From assembly GCF_040717535.1 (NCBI RefSeq), contig NZ_JBFEFI010000013.1, forward strand, positions 1-64,000: a DNA stretch of 64,000 nt. The letters run 5' to 3'. The notes beneath the pieces are model-generated. The model worked only from the letters and a program-made list of their open reading frames with translations, was not told the DNA's origin and did not search any database. Shown here piece by piece: positions 49,144 to 59,395 of the stretch; positions within the stretch are counted from its first letter, which is position 1, and every line of letters begins with the position of its first letter. The position numbers and the translations under genes were made by a program. Source of the stretch: Thalassoglobus sp. JC818. GTDB taxonomy: Bacteria > Planctomycetota > Planctomycetia > Planctomycetales > Planctomycetaceae.

Positions 49144-52100
49144 CTATGCGGCAATCGATTGTCTGCGTTTCTCTTCTCTTCACTTCCCTTTCAGCAGCGT
49201 ACGCACAACGCGACCTGAAAGAGATCCCCTCACCTGATCCAGAGTTGGAACGGGAAACGTTCATTCTCCCTGAGGGATTTGAAGTCAATCTGTTTGCGGC
49301 AGACCCCGCGATTGCCAAACCGATTCAGATGAACTTCGATCCGCAAGGACGCCTGTGGATTGCAAGTTCCGAAACTTATCCGCACATCGAACCCGGTGCG
49401 GTTGCCAACGACAAGATCCTGTATCTGCAAGATGTCGATGGCGACGGAGTCAGTGATCGAACGGAAATCTTCGCCGACGGTCTTCTGATTCCGACAGGAG
49501 TCATTCCCGGAGACGGAGGTGTTTACGTCGGAGCCAGTACTGAGCTTCTGCACTTCAAAGATACCGATGGCGACGGCAAAGCCGACGAAAAAAGAATCGT
49601 CCTGTCTGGCTTCGGGACCGAGGACACGCACCACATCCTCCACACCCTGCGATACGGCCCCGAATCACTTCTCTACTTCAATCAGTCAATCTACATCCAC
49701 AGCCACATCGAAACTCCCTGGGGAATCAGGAGATTGAACGCCGGAGGAATCTGGCGATTCCGACCTGAAACGCTGGAACTCGAAGTGTTCGCGCGTGGAC
49801 TCGTCAACCAATGGGGAACCGATTTCGACCAGTACGGCCAGACGTTCGCAACAGACGGAGCCGGTGGCGAGGGAATCAATTACATCGTCCCCGGTGCTTC
49901 TTACGTCACAGCCTTCGGAGCGAATCGAATTCTCCACGGCCTCAACCCCGGCAGCCCGAAGCATTGTGGACTCGAAATTGTTGAGACACCAGATCTGCCG
50001 GAAGACTGGCAGGGAAGTCTGATTACCAACGACTTCCGCGGACACCGTGTCTGTCGATTCGTCCTCACCGAAAGCGGATCGGGATACCGATCTCAGGAAC
50101 AACAGGAGGTCATTAAGTCCGATCACGTCGCGTTCCGACCCGTTGATGTCAAACAAGGCCCCGATGGATCGATCTACATTGCCGATTGGTACAACCCGAT
50201 CATTCAACACGGTGAGGTCGACTTCCGAGATCCCCGCCGAGATCACACTCACGGTCGCATCTGGCGAGTGACCTACACAGGAAACAAAACCAATCCACCG
50301 CTTGATATTGGATCACTCGACGTTGACCAACTCCTCGAACTCGTGGCCACTTCGAATCGATACTACCGGCAGCAGGCCAAAGTCGTGCTCAAGGAACAAG
50401 GGGAAAGCATCCTCCCGACTGTCAAGCAATGGGCGACGTCTGTTAAAGACAACCAACAGGATCGCCTGCTTCTCGAAGGGCTCTGGATTTTCCAATCCCT
50501 GGGTCAGCTCGAACATGACCTTTTGAATCGATGCCTCAACTCGGACAATCACAGTGTTCGGGCAGCTGCGACGCGAGTCGTTGGACAAATGGTTTCAAAA
50601 ATTGACGCCCCGCTCCAGATTCTCTCGGAACGCATTCTCGACTCCCATCCTCAGGTTCGCCTCGAGGCAATCTGTGCTCTGTCGCACGTTACAGATCCCT
50701 CTGCGGTGGAAGTCGCTCTGCAAGCTTTGACACTCGATGTCGACGAAAACATCGACTACGCGTTGTGGATGACTTGTCGAGACCTCGAACCTTACTGGGC
50801 TCCGGCTCTCGCTCGTGGAGAGCTTTCGCTCGATGCCCCTCCTCAAGCACTTCCGTTCCTGTTGCGAGCAACCAACAACAACACCGGAGTCGCCACGCTT
50901 GTCACTCGACTGAAGGACGGCACCCTGACTGCCGATTCGCTGGACGATGCTCTGAAAGTCCTCGCGGATCTTGGAACAAAGGAACATCTCGGCGAGGTTT
51001 ACGATCTGGTACTCGCTGAGCAAACTCCGTTGAAGCTTCGAGCTGATCTTCTCAACACGCTGACAGAAGCGGCGAGACAACGAAATCAAGTTGCCAACCG
51101 ACCGCACGACCCTCTTTCAGATCTATTGAATGAAGAGAATCCGGCATTTCGCGTGGCCCTCATTCGGTACGTAGGAGCTTCCAAAGCAACGGAGCTGAGA
51201 TCAGCCATCGAAGAGCTGATCGCAAAGGAAAACGCGTCTCTCGGAGAACGCATCGAAGCTATCCATTCCTTCGGTCAGTTTTCCGACGCAGCTTCTGCAT
51301 CTCGGCTGACGCAGGTCGCAAAGTCCCAGATGCCTCCGGAAATTCGCCGTGCTGCGCTCATCGAGTTACTTCGCTTCCGACCGCAACAGGCTCCTGCACT
51401 CATCGCCGATTTTCTGCAAACTGCTCCGCCGCAAGTCATCGAACCGCTCTTCTATGCCATCATTCAACGCAAGGGAGCAGAAGCCGCCGTCGCTGCTGCG
51501 ATGAAAGACCTGTCTTACCCGAAAGACGTGGCTGTGATCGGATCACGCGTCCTAGGATCATCTGGCCAACAGGATTCCGAACTCGCCAAAGTCCTTCGTC
51601 AATCCGGACAACTGGCGGACGAGCCCGTTCAGCTCAGCTCTGAAGAAATGCAGCACCTCGTGGCCCAAATTCAAGCCAATGGGAATCCGGCACGCGGTGA
51701 AGAAATCTTCCGTCGCGCAGACCTCAACTGTCTGAAATGTCACGCGATTGGACCGGCAGGCGGCCAGATTGGATCGAACCTTGTCAGTCTCGGAGCGACG
51801 GCACAATTGGACTACGTCGTTGAGTCACTTCTCGATCCCAACGCCAAAGTGAAAGAAGGCTATCACACCGTGGTCGTTGCGACAGACGAAGGAAAAGTCT
51901 ACTCGGGAATTCAAACCCGAGAGTCTGATGATTCACTGTATCTCCGCGATGCGGAAGGCCGCGAACACGTCGTCATCAAAGACGAAATCGTTCAACAGAA
52001 ACAGGGGCTTTCCCTGATGCCCGCCGGTCTGACATCTTCAATTACAAACAACGAACTTTTGGATCTGTGTGCGTTTCTTTCATCGCTGGGACGAACTCCC

Positions 52101-52574
52101 GAGTTCACAATTGGAACCAAACCCGTCGTCCGAAACTGGGAGACAATCGAAGCCACGAATGAAGCAGCGTATCAATTGCGACGAACGAGCTACGCCGACA
52201 CAGCCACAGACAACGACGCATTTCAATGGAAAACCGTTTACAGCTACGTTGACGGTCGACTGAATTTGAATGACCTCCCCGAAGTTTTCGTCCGCAATCG
52301 CTCTGCCCCCGGAAATCGCGGAATGAGTTTCGTTCGAGTGAAATTCGAATCGACTGACGGAATCGTCGGTTTCGATCTGCAAGATTCAACTGGACTTCAG
52401 ATCTGGCTCGATGGTCAACCGATCGAATCAGCCAAGCGCATCCAGGCAGAAACCTCCGCAGGTCCTCATCAACTTACCATTGCTGTCGACCGTGCTGTTC
52501 GCACTTCTCCAATCCTCTTGAGTCCGGTAAACGGTGATGACTTCGCCATCATCGACCTCCCGGCACAGAATTAA
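49140..52574 (+). CDS. PVC-type membrane-bound dehydrogenase with HEAT repeats and haem-c domain
   Basis: A 1144-residue secreted protein. A signal peptide (~1-22) precedes a six-bladed propeller-like dehydrogenase domain (~40-375: FILPEGFEVNLFAADPAIAKP in part, LWIASSETYPH, VDGDGVSDRTEIFADGL, GSIYIADWYNPIIQHG). HEAT-like repeats follow (~385-830), then a haem-c domain with CLKCHAIGPAGGQIGSNL (CxxCH near 864-868), and a C-terminal beta domain. It is typical of planctomycetes and verrucomicrobia, where such proteins are thought to oxidise sugars or alcohols outside the cytoplasm and pass electrons to the haem. The substrate is unknown. Confidence 0.9.
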   Translation: MTMRQSIVCVSLLFTSLSAAYAQRDLKEIPSPDPELERETFILPEGFEVNLFAADPAIAKPIQMNFDPQGRLWIASSETYPHIEPGAVANDKILYLQDVDGDGVSDRTEIFADGLLIPTGVIPGDGGVYVGASTELLHFKDTDGDGKADEKRIVLSGFGTEDTHHILHTLRYGPESLLYFNQSIYIHSHIETPWGIRRLNAGGIWRFRPETLELEVFARGLVNQWGTDFDQYGQTFATDGAGGEGINYIVPGASYVTAFGANRILHGLNPGSPKHCGLEIVETPDLPEDWQGSLITNDFRGHRVCRFVLTESGSGYRSQEQQEVIKSDHVAFRPVDVKQGPDGSIYIADWYNPIIQHGEVDFRDPRRDHTHGRIWRVTYTGNKTNPPLDIGSLDVDQLLELVATSNRYYRQQAKVVLKEQGESILPTVKQWATSVKDNQQDRLLLEGLWIFQSLGQLEHDLLNRCLNSDNHSVRAAATRVVGQMVSKIDAPLQILSERILDSHPQVRLEAICALSHVTDPSAVEVALQALTLDVDENIDYALWMTCRDLEPYWAPALARGELSLDAPPQALPFLLRATNNNTGVATLVTRLKDGTLTADSLDDALKVLADLGTKEHLGEVYDLVLAEQTPLKLRADLLNTLTEAARQRNQVANRPHDPLSDLLNEENPAFRVALIRYVGASKATELRSAIEELIAKENASLGERIEAIHSFGQFSDAASASRLTQVAKSQMPPEIRRAALIELLRFRPQQAPALIADFLQTAPPQVIEPLFYAIIQRKGAEAAVAAAMKDLSYPKDVAVIGSRVLGSSGQQDSELAKVLRQSGQLADEPVQLSSEEMQHLVAQIQANGNPARGEEIFRRADLNCLKCHAIGPAGGQIGSNLVSLGATAQLDYVVESLLDPNAKVKEGYHTVVVATDEGKVYSGIQTRESDDSLYLRDAEGREHVVIKDEIVQQKQGLSLMPAGLTSSITNNELLDLCAFLSSLGRTPEFTIGTKPVVRNWETIEATNEAAYQLRRTSYADTATDNDAFQWKTVYSYVDGRLNLNDLPEVFVRNRSAPGNRGMSFVRVKFESTDGIVGFDLQDSTGLQIWLDGQPIESAKRIQAETSAGPHQLTIAVDRAVRTSPILLSPVNGDDFAIIDLPAQN

Positions 52575-52598
52575 AACGTCGAGAAAGGAAGCCCATTG

Positions 52599-53105
52599 AT
52601 GAGGATTGGAATCGTCAGCGATACTCACGGAAACCTCGAAAACACGTCACTGGCAGTTGAGCATCTTCGATCCCACGAGATTGAAAACGTCATCCATTGC
52701 GGTGACATCGGCTCAGCGTCTATCCCGTCAGAATTCACGGAATTTCAAACGCACTTCGTGTTTGGAAATGTTGATTCCGATGTGGCGACGCTTCGTCAGG
52801 CAATCAACGACGCCAACGGAACCTGCCACGGTCGCTTCGGGGAAGTCACGCTCGGCGGACGAAAAATTGCCTTCTTACATGGAGACGACGCAGCTCGAGC
52901 GAATCAGACGATCGAATCCAACGAGTACGATCTCGTCTGTTACGGACACACGCACAAGGCAGAATCCCATCAGGAAGGATCAACGCTGGTCCTCAATCCC
53001 GGGGCTCTCCATCGAGCCAATCCGCACACCTTGGCGATCGTCGACTTGACCGATCTTTCCGTCCAACATCTTCCATTACGACCAGAGCCAGGAGCGACGA
53101 AGTAG
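52599..53105 (+). CDS. YfcE/MJ0936-like metallophosphoesterase
   Basis: A 168-residue cytosolic phosphodiesterase starting at ATG 52599. The di-metal calcineurin-like motifs are all present: GIVSDTHGN (D-x-H), VIHCGDIG (GD), FGNVDSD (GN[VH]D), LHGDD (H) and YGHTHKAES (GHTH). Related enzymes hydrolyse cyclic or small phosphodiesters with Mn or Ni; the physiological substrate is generally unknown. The start follows the PVC dehydrogenase stop by 24 bases with AGGAAG as binding site. Confidence 0.92.
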   Translation: MRIGIVSDTHGNLENTSLAVEHLRSHEIENVIHCGDIGSASIPSEFTEFQTHFVFGNVDSDVATLRQAINDANGTCHGRFGEVTLGGRKIAFLHGDDAARANQTIESNEYDLVCYGHTHKAESHQEGSTLVLNPGALHRANPHTLAIVDLTDLSVQHLPLRPEPGATK

Positions 53106-53240
53106 CGTTCGCATGATCCGCAACTCGATTTTCAACCGATCGAGAATTCGTGAGCGAACCGCTGGTGAAATCCAGACGAGAATGTGCGACAATCGCATCA
53201 GTGAACGCTGATTCAACCCACTCTCTCACTGGAGGAATCG

Positions 53241-54722
53241 ATGTCAACCGCCACAACTTCGCCTAGTGTGATCGCTGCCCCGACAGTCCGCCAGACTCAG
53301 ATGCTGATCGACGGCCAGTGGTGTGACTCCACGAGTGGCAAGACCTTCGCCACCTATCATCCAGCGACGGAAGAGAAAATCGCCGACGTTGCTCTCGCGA
53401 ATGCGGACGATGTTGATCGTGCAGTCAAAGCTGCACGTCGGGCATTCGAGTCAGGCGACTGGCCAGCAATGGATGCCCGTGATCGCGGTCGACTTCTGAA
53501 TCGCCTGGCTGACTTGATTGAAGAGAACGCGGATGAACTCGCTGCGCTGGAGACACTCGACAACGGAAAACCAATTCGAGACGCTCGCGCAGCTGACATC
53601 CCACTGGTGATTGATTGCCTTCGATATTACGCCGGCTGGGCAGACAAGATCACCGGCGAAACGATTCCCATTCGGGGCAATTACTTTTGCTATTCGCGTC
53701 GTGAACCCTTGGGAGTGTGCGGACAAATCATCCCCTGGAATTTCCCTGCGCTGATGGTCGCCTGGAAATGGGGACCAGCACTCGCTGCCGGATGCACGAT
53801 CGTCATGAAGCCGGCTGAGCAAACTCCTCTCTCCTGCCTGCGACTCGCCGAACTGGCAACCGAAGCAGGCTTCCCACCCGGTGTGATTAACATCGTTCCA
53901 GGATTTGGAGAAACTGGAGCTGCAATTGTTCGTCACCCCGATGTCGACAAAATCGCATTCACGGGATCAACGGAAACCGCACAACGAATCATGTCCGATG
54001 CAGCTCAAACGCTGAAACGTCTGACATTTGAACTCGGTGGCAAGTCACCGAACATCATCTTCGGTGACTCAGATCTCGATGCCGCAATCGAAGGAGCGGA
54101 GTTTGGACTGTTCTTCAATCAGGGTCAGTGCTGTTGTGCGGGTAGCCGTGTTTTCGTCGAGCAATCTGTGCATGAAGAGTTCATCGAGAGAGTCGTCAGC
54201 CGCGCCCAAGAGAGACGACTTGGCAATCCGTTCGATGAAAACACGACACAGGGCCCGCAAATCGACATCGATCAATTCCGGAAGATCATGCACTACATCG
54301 AACGTGGCAAACATTCCAAAGCCACGTGTGTGACCGGTGGCGAGCGCGAAGGCACGCAAGGCTTCTACGTTCAACCAACGATCTTCGACAACGTCACCGA
54401 TGACATGGACATCGCAACGGACGAGATCTTCGGACCCGTCATGAGCGTGCTTCCGTTCCGTGATATCGACGAAGTGATTGAACGGTCGAACAAGACCTAC
54501 TACGGACTCGCAGCTGCAGTCTGGACGAAAGATGTCGCAAAAGCTCACCACATCGCCAACTCCGTCAAAGCGGGAACCGTGTGGATCAACTGCTATGACG
54601 TCTTCGATGCAGCTGCCCCATTTGGCGGGTTCAAGATGTCTGGAATCGGACGAGAACTCGGAGCTGCTGCGCTCGCAAACTACACGGAACACAAGACCGT
54701 GACGATGAATCTCAACTCGTAA
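53241..54722 (+). CDS. NAD(P)-dependent aldehyde dehydrogenase
   Basis: A 493-residue cytosolic enzyme of the ALDH1/2-like group. Visible hallmarks are [22 protein letters not shown] (cofactor), the catalytic glutamate in [12 protein letters not shown] and the catalytic cysteine in [15 protein letters not shown], plus [14 protein letters not shown] and the C-terminal [15 protein letters not shown]. The length is normal. It oxidises an aldehyde to its acid, with broad specificity typical. GGAGGA precedes the ATG. Neighbours do not fix the substrate. The 234-base gap after it holds nothing I can support. Confidence 0.95.
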   Translation: MSTATTSPSVIAAPTVRQTQMLIDGQWCDSTSGKTFATYHPATEEKIADVALANADDVDRAVKAARRAFESGDWPAMDARDRGRLLNRLADLIEENADELAALETLDNGKPIRDARAADIPLVIDCLRYYAGWADKITGETIPIRGNYFCYSRREPLGVCGQIIPWNFPALMVAWKWGPALAAGCTIVMKPAEQTPLSCLRLAELATEAGFPPGVINIVPGFGETGAAIVRHPDVDKIAFTGSTETAQRIMSDAAQTLKRLTFELGGKSPNIIFGDSDLDAAIEGAEFGLFFNQGQCCCAGSRVFVEQSVHEEFIERVVSRAQERRLGNPFDENTTQGPQIDIDQFRKIMHYIERGKHSKATCVTGGEREGTQGFYVQPTIFDNVTDDMDIATDEIFGPVMSVLPFRDIDEVIERSNKTYYGLAAAVWTKDVAKAHHIANSVKAGTVWINCYDVFDAAAPFGGFKMSGIGRELGAAALANYTEHKTVTMNLNS

Positions 54723-54956
54723 CACGAGTCTTTGAAGCGATCGCCCTCAAAGCGTCTACACCGTGTGGGTGCCGTCCCATGCGCACATGTCGCAGTTGCT
54801 TTCCAACAGTGATGCTGCGCTCGCTTCGTCTGCTAGAAATGGTTATCGTCCGGTTTGCCTGCACAGCCTTGCCATAACCCAAAACGAGTGCAACAAAGCC
54901 TCGTCGTTACTTCAAACTCGCACTAAGAAGTTGCGAAGCATAGAGACTGAGAGACG

Positions 54957-55745
54957 ATGAATTCAGAAGCTGTCAACGAGTCCGAACTGATCCGAACCGA
55001 TGTCGACGGAGTGTCGACACTTCAACTCAATCGTCCCAATCGTCGACATGCTTTGTCGTTGTCATTGTTGTCCGAACTTGAAACGACACTCCTTTCACTC
55101 AAGGACGACCGCTCAATTCGCGTCGTCATCATCGCATCCGCCGGGCCGGTCTTTTCGTCCGGCCATGATCTCGGAGAGATGCAGCAACGAACTGAAGAGG
55201 AGTACTCCACTCTGTTCGCCACCTGCGCACGAGTGATGATGGCCATTCGCTCGATGCCTCAACCCGTCATCGCCAGAGTTCAGGGTTTTGCAACTGCTGC
55301 TGGATGCCAGCTTGTTGCTGCATGTGATCTGGCTGTTGCCGTCGAGACAGCTCAGTTCGCAACTCCCGGAGTCAAAATCGGGTTGTTCTGTACCACTCCC
55401 ATGGTTCCACTCGTCCGCAACATCGCTCCCAAGATTGCGATGGAAATGCTGCTCACCGGTCAGCCGATTTCCGCAAAGCGGGCACTCGAAGCGGGTCTCG
55501 TCAATCGTGTCGTTTCAGAAGAGGAACTCGATTCCACAGTCAAAGAACTGACGACTGCCATCGTCGCTTCAAGTCGACGCACACTCGCCCTCGGCAAAGA
55601 AGAGTTCTATACGCAACTTGAGATGACCGAAGAGGAAGCTTACGCACGAGCCGTTACCGTAATGACGAAAAATGTTCTCGAACACGATGCTCAGGAAGGC
55701 ATGGCTGCGTTCCTGCAAAAGCGGCCTCCCGTCTGGAGCGAGTAA
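54957..55745 (+). CDS. Enoyl-CoA hydratase/isomerase family protein
   Basis: A 262-residue protein of the crotonase fold. It has the N-terminal LQLNRPNRRHALSLSLLSELE, the oxyanion-hole segment IASAGPVFSSGHDLGEM (~57-73, with the first hole at SSGHDL) and the second, GFATAAGCQLVAACDLAVA (~112-130). The spacing is like ECHDC3-type crotonases. The second catalytic glutamate position of classical hydratases is not obvious, so hydratase activity is uncertain; isomerase or hydrolase activity is possible. Confidence 0.88.
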   Translation: MNSEAVNESELIRTDVDGVSTLQLNRPNRRHALSLSLLSELETTLLSLKDDRSIRVVIIASAGPVFSSGHDLGEMQQRTEEEYSTLFATCARVMMAIRSMPQPVIARVQGFATAAGCQLVAACDLAVAVETAQFATPGVKIGLFCTTPMVPLVRNIAPKIAMEMLLTGQPISAKRALEAGLVNRVVSEEELDSTVKELTTAIVASSRRTLALGKEEFYTQLEMTEEEAYARAVTVMTKNVLEHDAQEGMAAFLQKRPPVWSE

Positions 55746-55782
55746 TTGGCCAAGTTTGCTTCGGCGCTGCTTCCCTGGTGGA

Positions 55783-57162
55783 CTACAAACGGACGCGCAA
55801 CCATCGACGCGACCAGAATCGCCAAGTCGCGATCACTCCTCGTGCAAACATGTCGGCGTTCATCCCGACCCAAGCGCCCATCAACCCCATCTCCAGCGTG
55901 ACTCCGAAAATGTATCCCAACGGAATGCGGATCAGATAAGTCGTGAACATGGCCACATACAGGGGAAATTTTGTCTCTCCTGCACCGCGGATCGCAGCGA
56001 AGTAAACGATTGAAAGAATCAACGGAATCTGAAACAGGCCAACGACTCGAAACGCAGGAATTCCCACAGCACGGACAGCTTCGTCCCGGTTCATTTGGTT
56101 GTAGATCCAATCCGCACCGAACACGAACCAGGCGGTGATCAATACTCCGAGGAGCGTACACTGCATGGCTGCTTCGTGTCCGGCGCGAACCGCACGTTCT
56201 TTGTTTCCTGCCCCTAGCGACTGACCAACCATCGTCGCTGCGGCCGCTCCGTACGCAACGGCTGGTAGATAAGTAATTGCTTCGACTCTCACTCCGATGA
56301 TATGGGCAGCGAACTCTGCTTTACCGAGTCCAGAAATCACACGCAAAAAGATGCAGTGCCCGACCCACATGACGATCCCTTCCATCCCGGAAGGAACGCC
56401 TATCGCCAGAATTTTCCGAACGGTTTCTCCTCGCAGGCTGAGATCCGCAGGCACCAGCGATAAGCCGCTGAACCCCATGATAAAAATGGCGAGTATTAAC
56501 AGCCCTCCGCACACTCTCGCCACAACAGTACCAGCGACAATTCCATCCACTCCCCATGGTTCAATCGGCCCGATTCCATGAACAAGCGCGGTCGACACGA
56601 TCACATTCAGAATACTTACGGAACCGAACACCCACATCGGCGTCTTCATATCACCGCAACCTCGAAGAGCAGCGGCCAGCACCAGGCTGAAACTCGAAAA
56701 CAACAAGCCGATGGCATCAACGCGAAGATACCGCACAGCGATTTGAGCGGCTTGCCCATCAAGCCCCATCAGCGTCACAAGCGTCGGCGCAGCGAGGAGA
56801 ATCACCCCCATAAAGAACAGTCCGGAAACGAGAGAGAGTGCCAGTGAACGATTTGCGACAACGTTTGCCTCATCTCGCTCATCTGCACCCCATGCCCGGG
56901 ATATCAGCGCTGTCGTTCCCGTCGCCACGAGTGAAAAGATTAGCGACGCCAACCAGCCGACATACGCAGCGACACCAACGGCCGCAGTGGCATCGGTCCG
57001 AATATCACTCGTCAGGTTACCTGCCAGATAGACGTCGTAGAACCCAACGAGAAAATTGAGCACCTGTTCCCCAAGCACCGGAAGCGCCAGGAAGAAAACA
57101 GTTGTACGAAGAGGACCTGTCATCAGGTCAGCATGAGTCGGAGTGAGTCGAGCGCGAGACAT
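55783..57162 (-). CDS. MATE-family efflux transporter
   Basis: A 459-residue inner-membrane protein with about twelve membrane helices arranged as two homologous halves (first: TVFFLALPVLGEQVLNFLVGFYDVYLAG in part; second: GVPSGMEGIVMWVGHCIFLRVISG in part). MATE proteins export cationic drugs or metabolites using proton or sodium gradients. The substrate is unknown. The gene is convergent with the crotonase gene and divergent from pntAA, with a 407-base gap that contains a dispersed repeat. Confidence 0.9.
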   Translation of the reverse strand: MSRARLTPTHADLMTGPLRTTVFFLALPVLGEQVLNFLVGFYDVYLAGNLTSDIRTDATAAVGVAAYVGWLASLIFSLVATGTTALISRAWGADERDEANVVANRSLALSLVSGLFFMGVILLAAPTLVTLMGLDGQAAQIAVRYLRVDAIGLLFSSFSLVLAAALRGCGDMKTPMWVFGSVSILNVIVSTALVHGIGPIEPWGVDGIVAGTVVARVCGGLLILAIFIMGFSGLSLVPADLSLRGETVRKILAIGVPSGMEGIVMWVGHCIFLRVISGLGKAEFAAHIIGVRVEAITYLPAVAYGAAAATMVGQSLGAGNKERAVRAGHEAAMQCTLLGVLITAWFVFGADWIYNQMNRDEAVRAVGIPAFRVVGLFQIPLILSIVYFAAIRGAGETKFPLYVAMFTTYLIRIPLGYIFGVTLEMGLMGAWVGMNADMFARGVIATWRFWSRRWLRVRL

Positions 57163-57173
57163 TGATGAATTCT

Positions 57174-57267
57174 AGAGCAAGTTGCTCTTTTCTGTGCACT
57201 CGCTTGTGCTGTTTCATCGGACAAAAGGTGGAGTTTGCTCGTGCGAGTGAGTGTACGCCATACTCAG
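57174..57267 (+). repeat. Dispersed ~90-base repeat, copy 1
   Basis: It begins with the near-palindrome AGAGCAAGTTGCTCT (57174-57188) and continues with GTGCACTCGCTTG, CTGTTTCAT, AAAAGG and TTGCTCGTGCGAG. The same blocks, in the same order and with similar spacing, occur on the opposite strand at 62539-62630. It lies in the gap 57163-57569, whose remainder (57268-57569) is the pntAA leader with no gene that I can support. Confidence 0.6.
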
Positions 57268-57569
57268 AAATGCTCTCGAAGAACTTGACCGCTCGTATGC
57301 AGCGACACGCGCTAGCAAACAGTCCATTCAACAAAAGAATCAAGTTTATCGCTAAGAGACAACGAAGGTGGTGAAAGATCGATGCTGGGCATGGTCACTC
57401 CGTTGTCGTCGAGACACAAACAAAAACTCATCCACACACACTGATGTGAATTGCGAGAGATCCGAACGAATACAGAATCTCCTTCCGTGAACCCTACCTG
57501 ACTCCCCGATTGCACGATACGATGGGGCCACCATCTCCTTGACCTTTCAATCGATAGGATGCGTGACTC

Positions 57570-58856
57570 GTGATTATCGGAGTGACAAAGGAAACATTCC
57601 CAGGTGAGCGGCGTGTCGCCCTGGTTCCAGCATCGGTTTCGGCATTGAAGAAACTCGGAGCTGAAGTCACCGTTCAATCTGGTGCTGGAGTCGAGGCAGG
57701 GTTCCCCGATTCAGATTATGAGGCGGCAGGCGCCAAACTCGTTGAATCGCGTGAGAACATTCTGGAGACAGCAGATGTACTGCTTCAGGTTCGCGCAGCG
57801 GTCGCGAATCCAGAACACGGATCGGCTGATCTCGCATCTCTCAAGCCGGATCAAGTCCTGATCGCACAGTGTGATCCTCTTTCAGATCCCAAGCAAATGC
57901 AGGATGCAGCTACGAAGAAGGCTGTCATTTTCGCATTGGAACTGGTTCCGCGAATTACTCGTGCTCAGAGCATGGACGTGCTCTCATCGATGGCGACAAT
58001 CGCTGGTTACAAAGCCGTTTTGATGGCAGCCAGCACCTCACCTCAGATGTTCCCGATGATGATGACTGCAGCGGGAACACTCACCCCTGCTCGCGTCTTC
58101 GTGCTCGGTGCAGGCGTTGCTGGTCTGCAAGCCATCGCGACCTCCAAGCGAATGGGAGCAGTCGTCAGCGCATACGATGTTCGCCCTGCTGTGAAGGAAC
58201 AGGTCCAAAGCCTGGGAGCCAAATTCATTGAAATGGATCTTGGCACTGCTGAAGGCGAAGGTGGTTATGCCAAGGAGATGGATGAAGAATTCTATCGAAA
58301 ACAACGTGAACTGATGCTCAAAGTGATCGCCGACACAGATGTCGTCATCACAACTGCAGCGATCCCAGGCAAGAAAGCGCCGATCCTCGTCACCGAAGAA
58401 ATGGTCGAAGCGATGCCACCAGGCGGAGTCATCGTTGACCTTGCTGCCGAACGGGGTGGAAACTGCGAGCTCACCAAATCGGGAGAAACCGTCGTCGCTC
58501 ACGGCGTGACCATTCTCGGCCCGGAAAACGTTCCATCAGACATTCCGCGTCATGCGAGCCAGATGTTCTCGAACAACGTCACGACCTTTCTCAAGTCGCT
58601 GATCAAAGACGGTGCAGTTAACGTCGATCTGGATGACGAAGTCATTGCCGGGACTCTGGTCACATACAAGGGAGAGATGGTCCATCCGCTGTGTCGAAAG
58701 ATCGCTGGCCTCGAAGAGATTTCACTCGATCAGTTCAAAGCTCCCGAGCCAGATCCTTACGCTCCCATTCCACTCGCCTCAGACGATGAGCCGGAAGAAT
58801 CCAAAACAGAATCAACGGAAGATTCCCCGGAATCGAAAACCGATTCGGAAAGCTAA
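57570..58856 (+). CDS. pntAA: NAD(P) transhydrogenase, subunit alpha part 1
   Basis: A 428-residue protein starting at GTG 57570. The alanine dehydrogenase/PNT N-terminal domain (IGVTKETFPGERRVALVP) is followed by the NAD(H)-binding Rossmann domain with VFVLGAGVAGLQAIATSKRMGA in part and the RQ-loop-like region VVSAYDVRPAVKEQVQSLGAKF in part. The C-terminal ~40 residues are an acidic, disordered linker (EPEPDPYAP... ESKTESTEDS, in part). It forms domain I of the proton-pumping transhydrogenase, which makes NADPH from NADH. It is followed by pntAB and pntB, so the alpha subunit is split in two as in many bacteria. Confidence 0.95.
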   Translation: MIIGVTKETFPGERRVALVPASVSALKKLGAEVTVQSGAGVEAGFPDSDYEAAGAKLVESRENILETADVLLQVRAAVANPEHGSADLASLKPDQVLIAQCDPLSDPKQMQDAATKKAVIFALELVPRITRAQSMDVLSSMATIAGYKAVLMAASTSPQMFPMMMTAAGTLTPARVFVLGAGVAGLQAIATSKRMGAVVSAYDVRPAVKEQVQSLGAKFIEMDLGTAEGEGGYAKEMDEEFYRKQRELMLKVIADTDVVITTAAIPGKKAPILVTEEMVEAMPPGGVIVDLAAERGGNCELTKSGETVVAHGVTILGPENVPSDIPRHASQMFSNNVTTFLKSLIKDGAVNVDLDDEVIAGTLVTYKGEMVHPLCRKIAGLEEISLDQFKAPEPDPYAPIPLASDDEPEESKTESTEDSPESKTDSES

Positions 58857-58948
58857 GTGGAGTAACGGAAACTGAGCTCCACCAAAGTTCATTTCTGGCG
58901 ACGTGTTGAGAATCGAAACGTTCACAACTTGATGAAATAGAGTGTCAC

Positions 58949-59344
<396 letters not shown>

Positions 59345-59395
59345 CCTCAGGCATTTTCGTCCATCTCGTCGTTCACTCGATCAGGAGTTGTTGTC

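Noticed and set aside
54763-54960. 65-residue plus-strand frame between the aldehyde dehydrogenase and crotonase genes
   Set aside because: No ribosome binding site and unlikely composition; probably chance.
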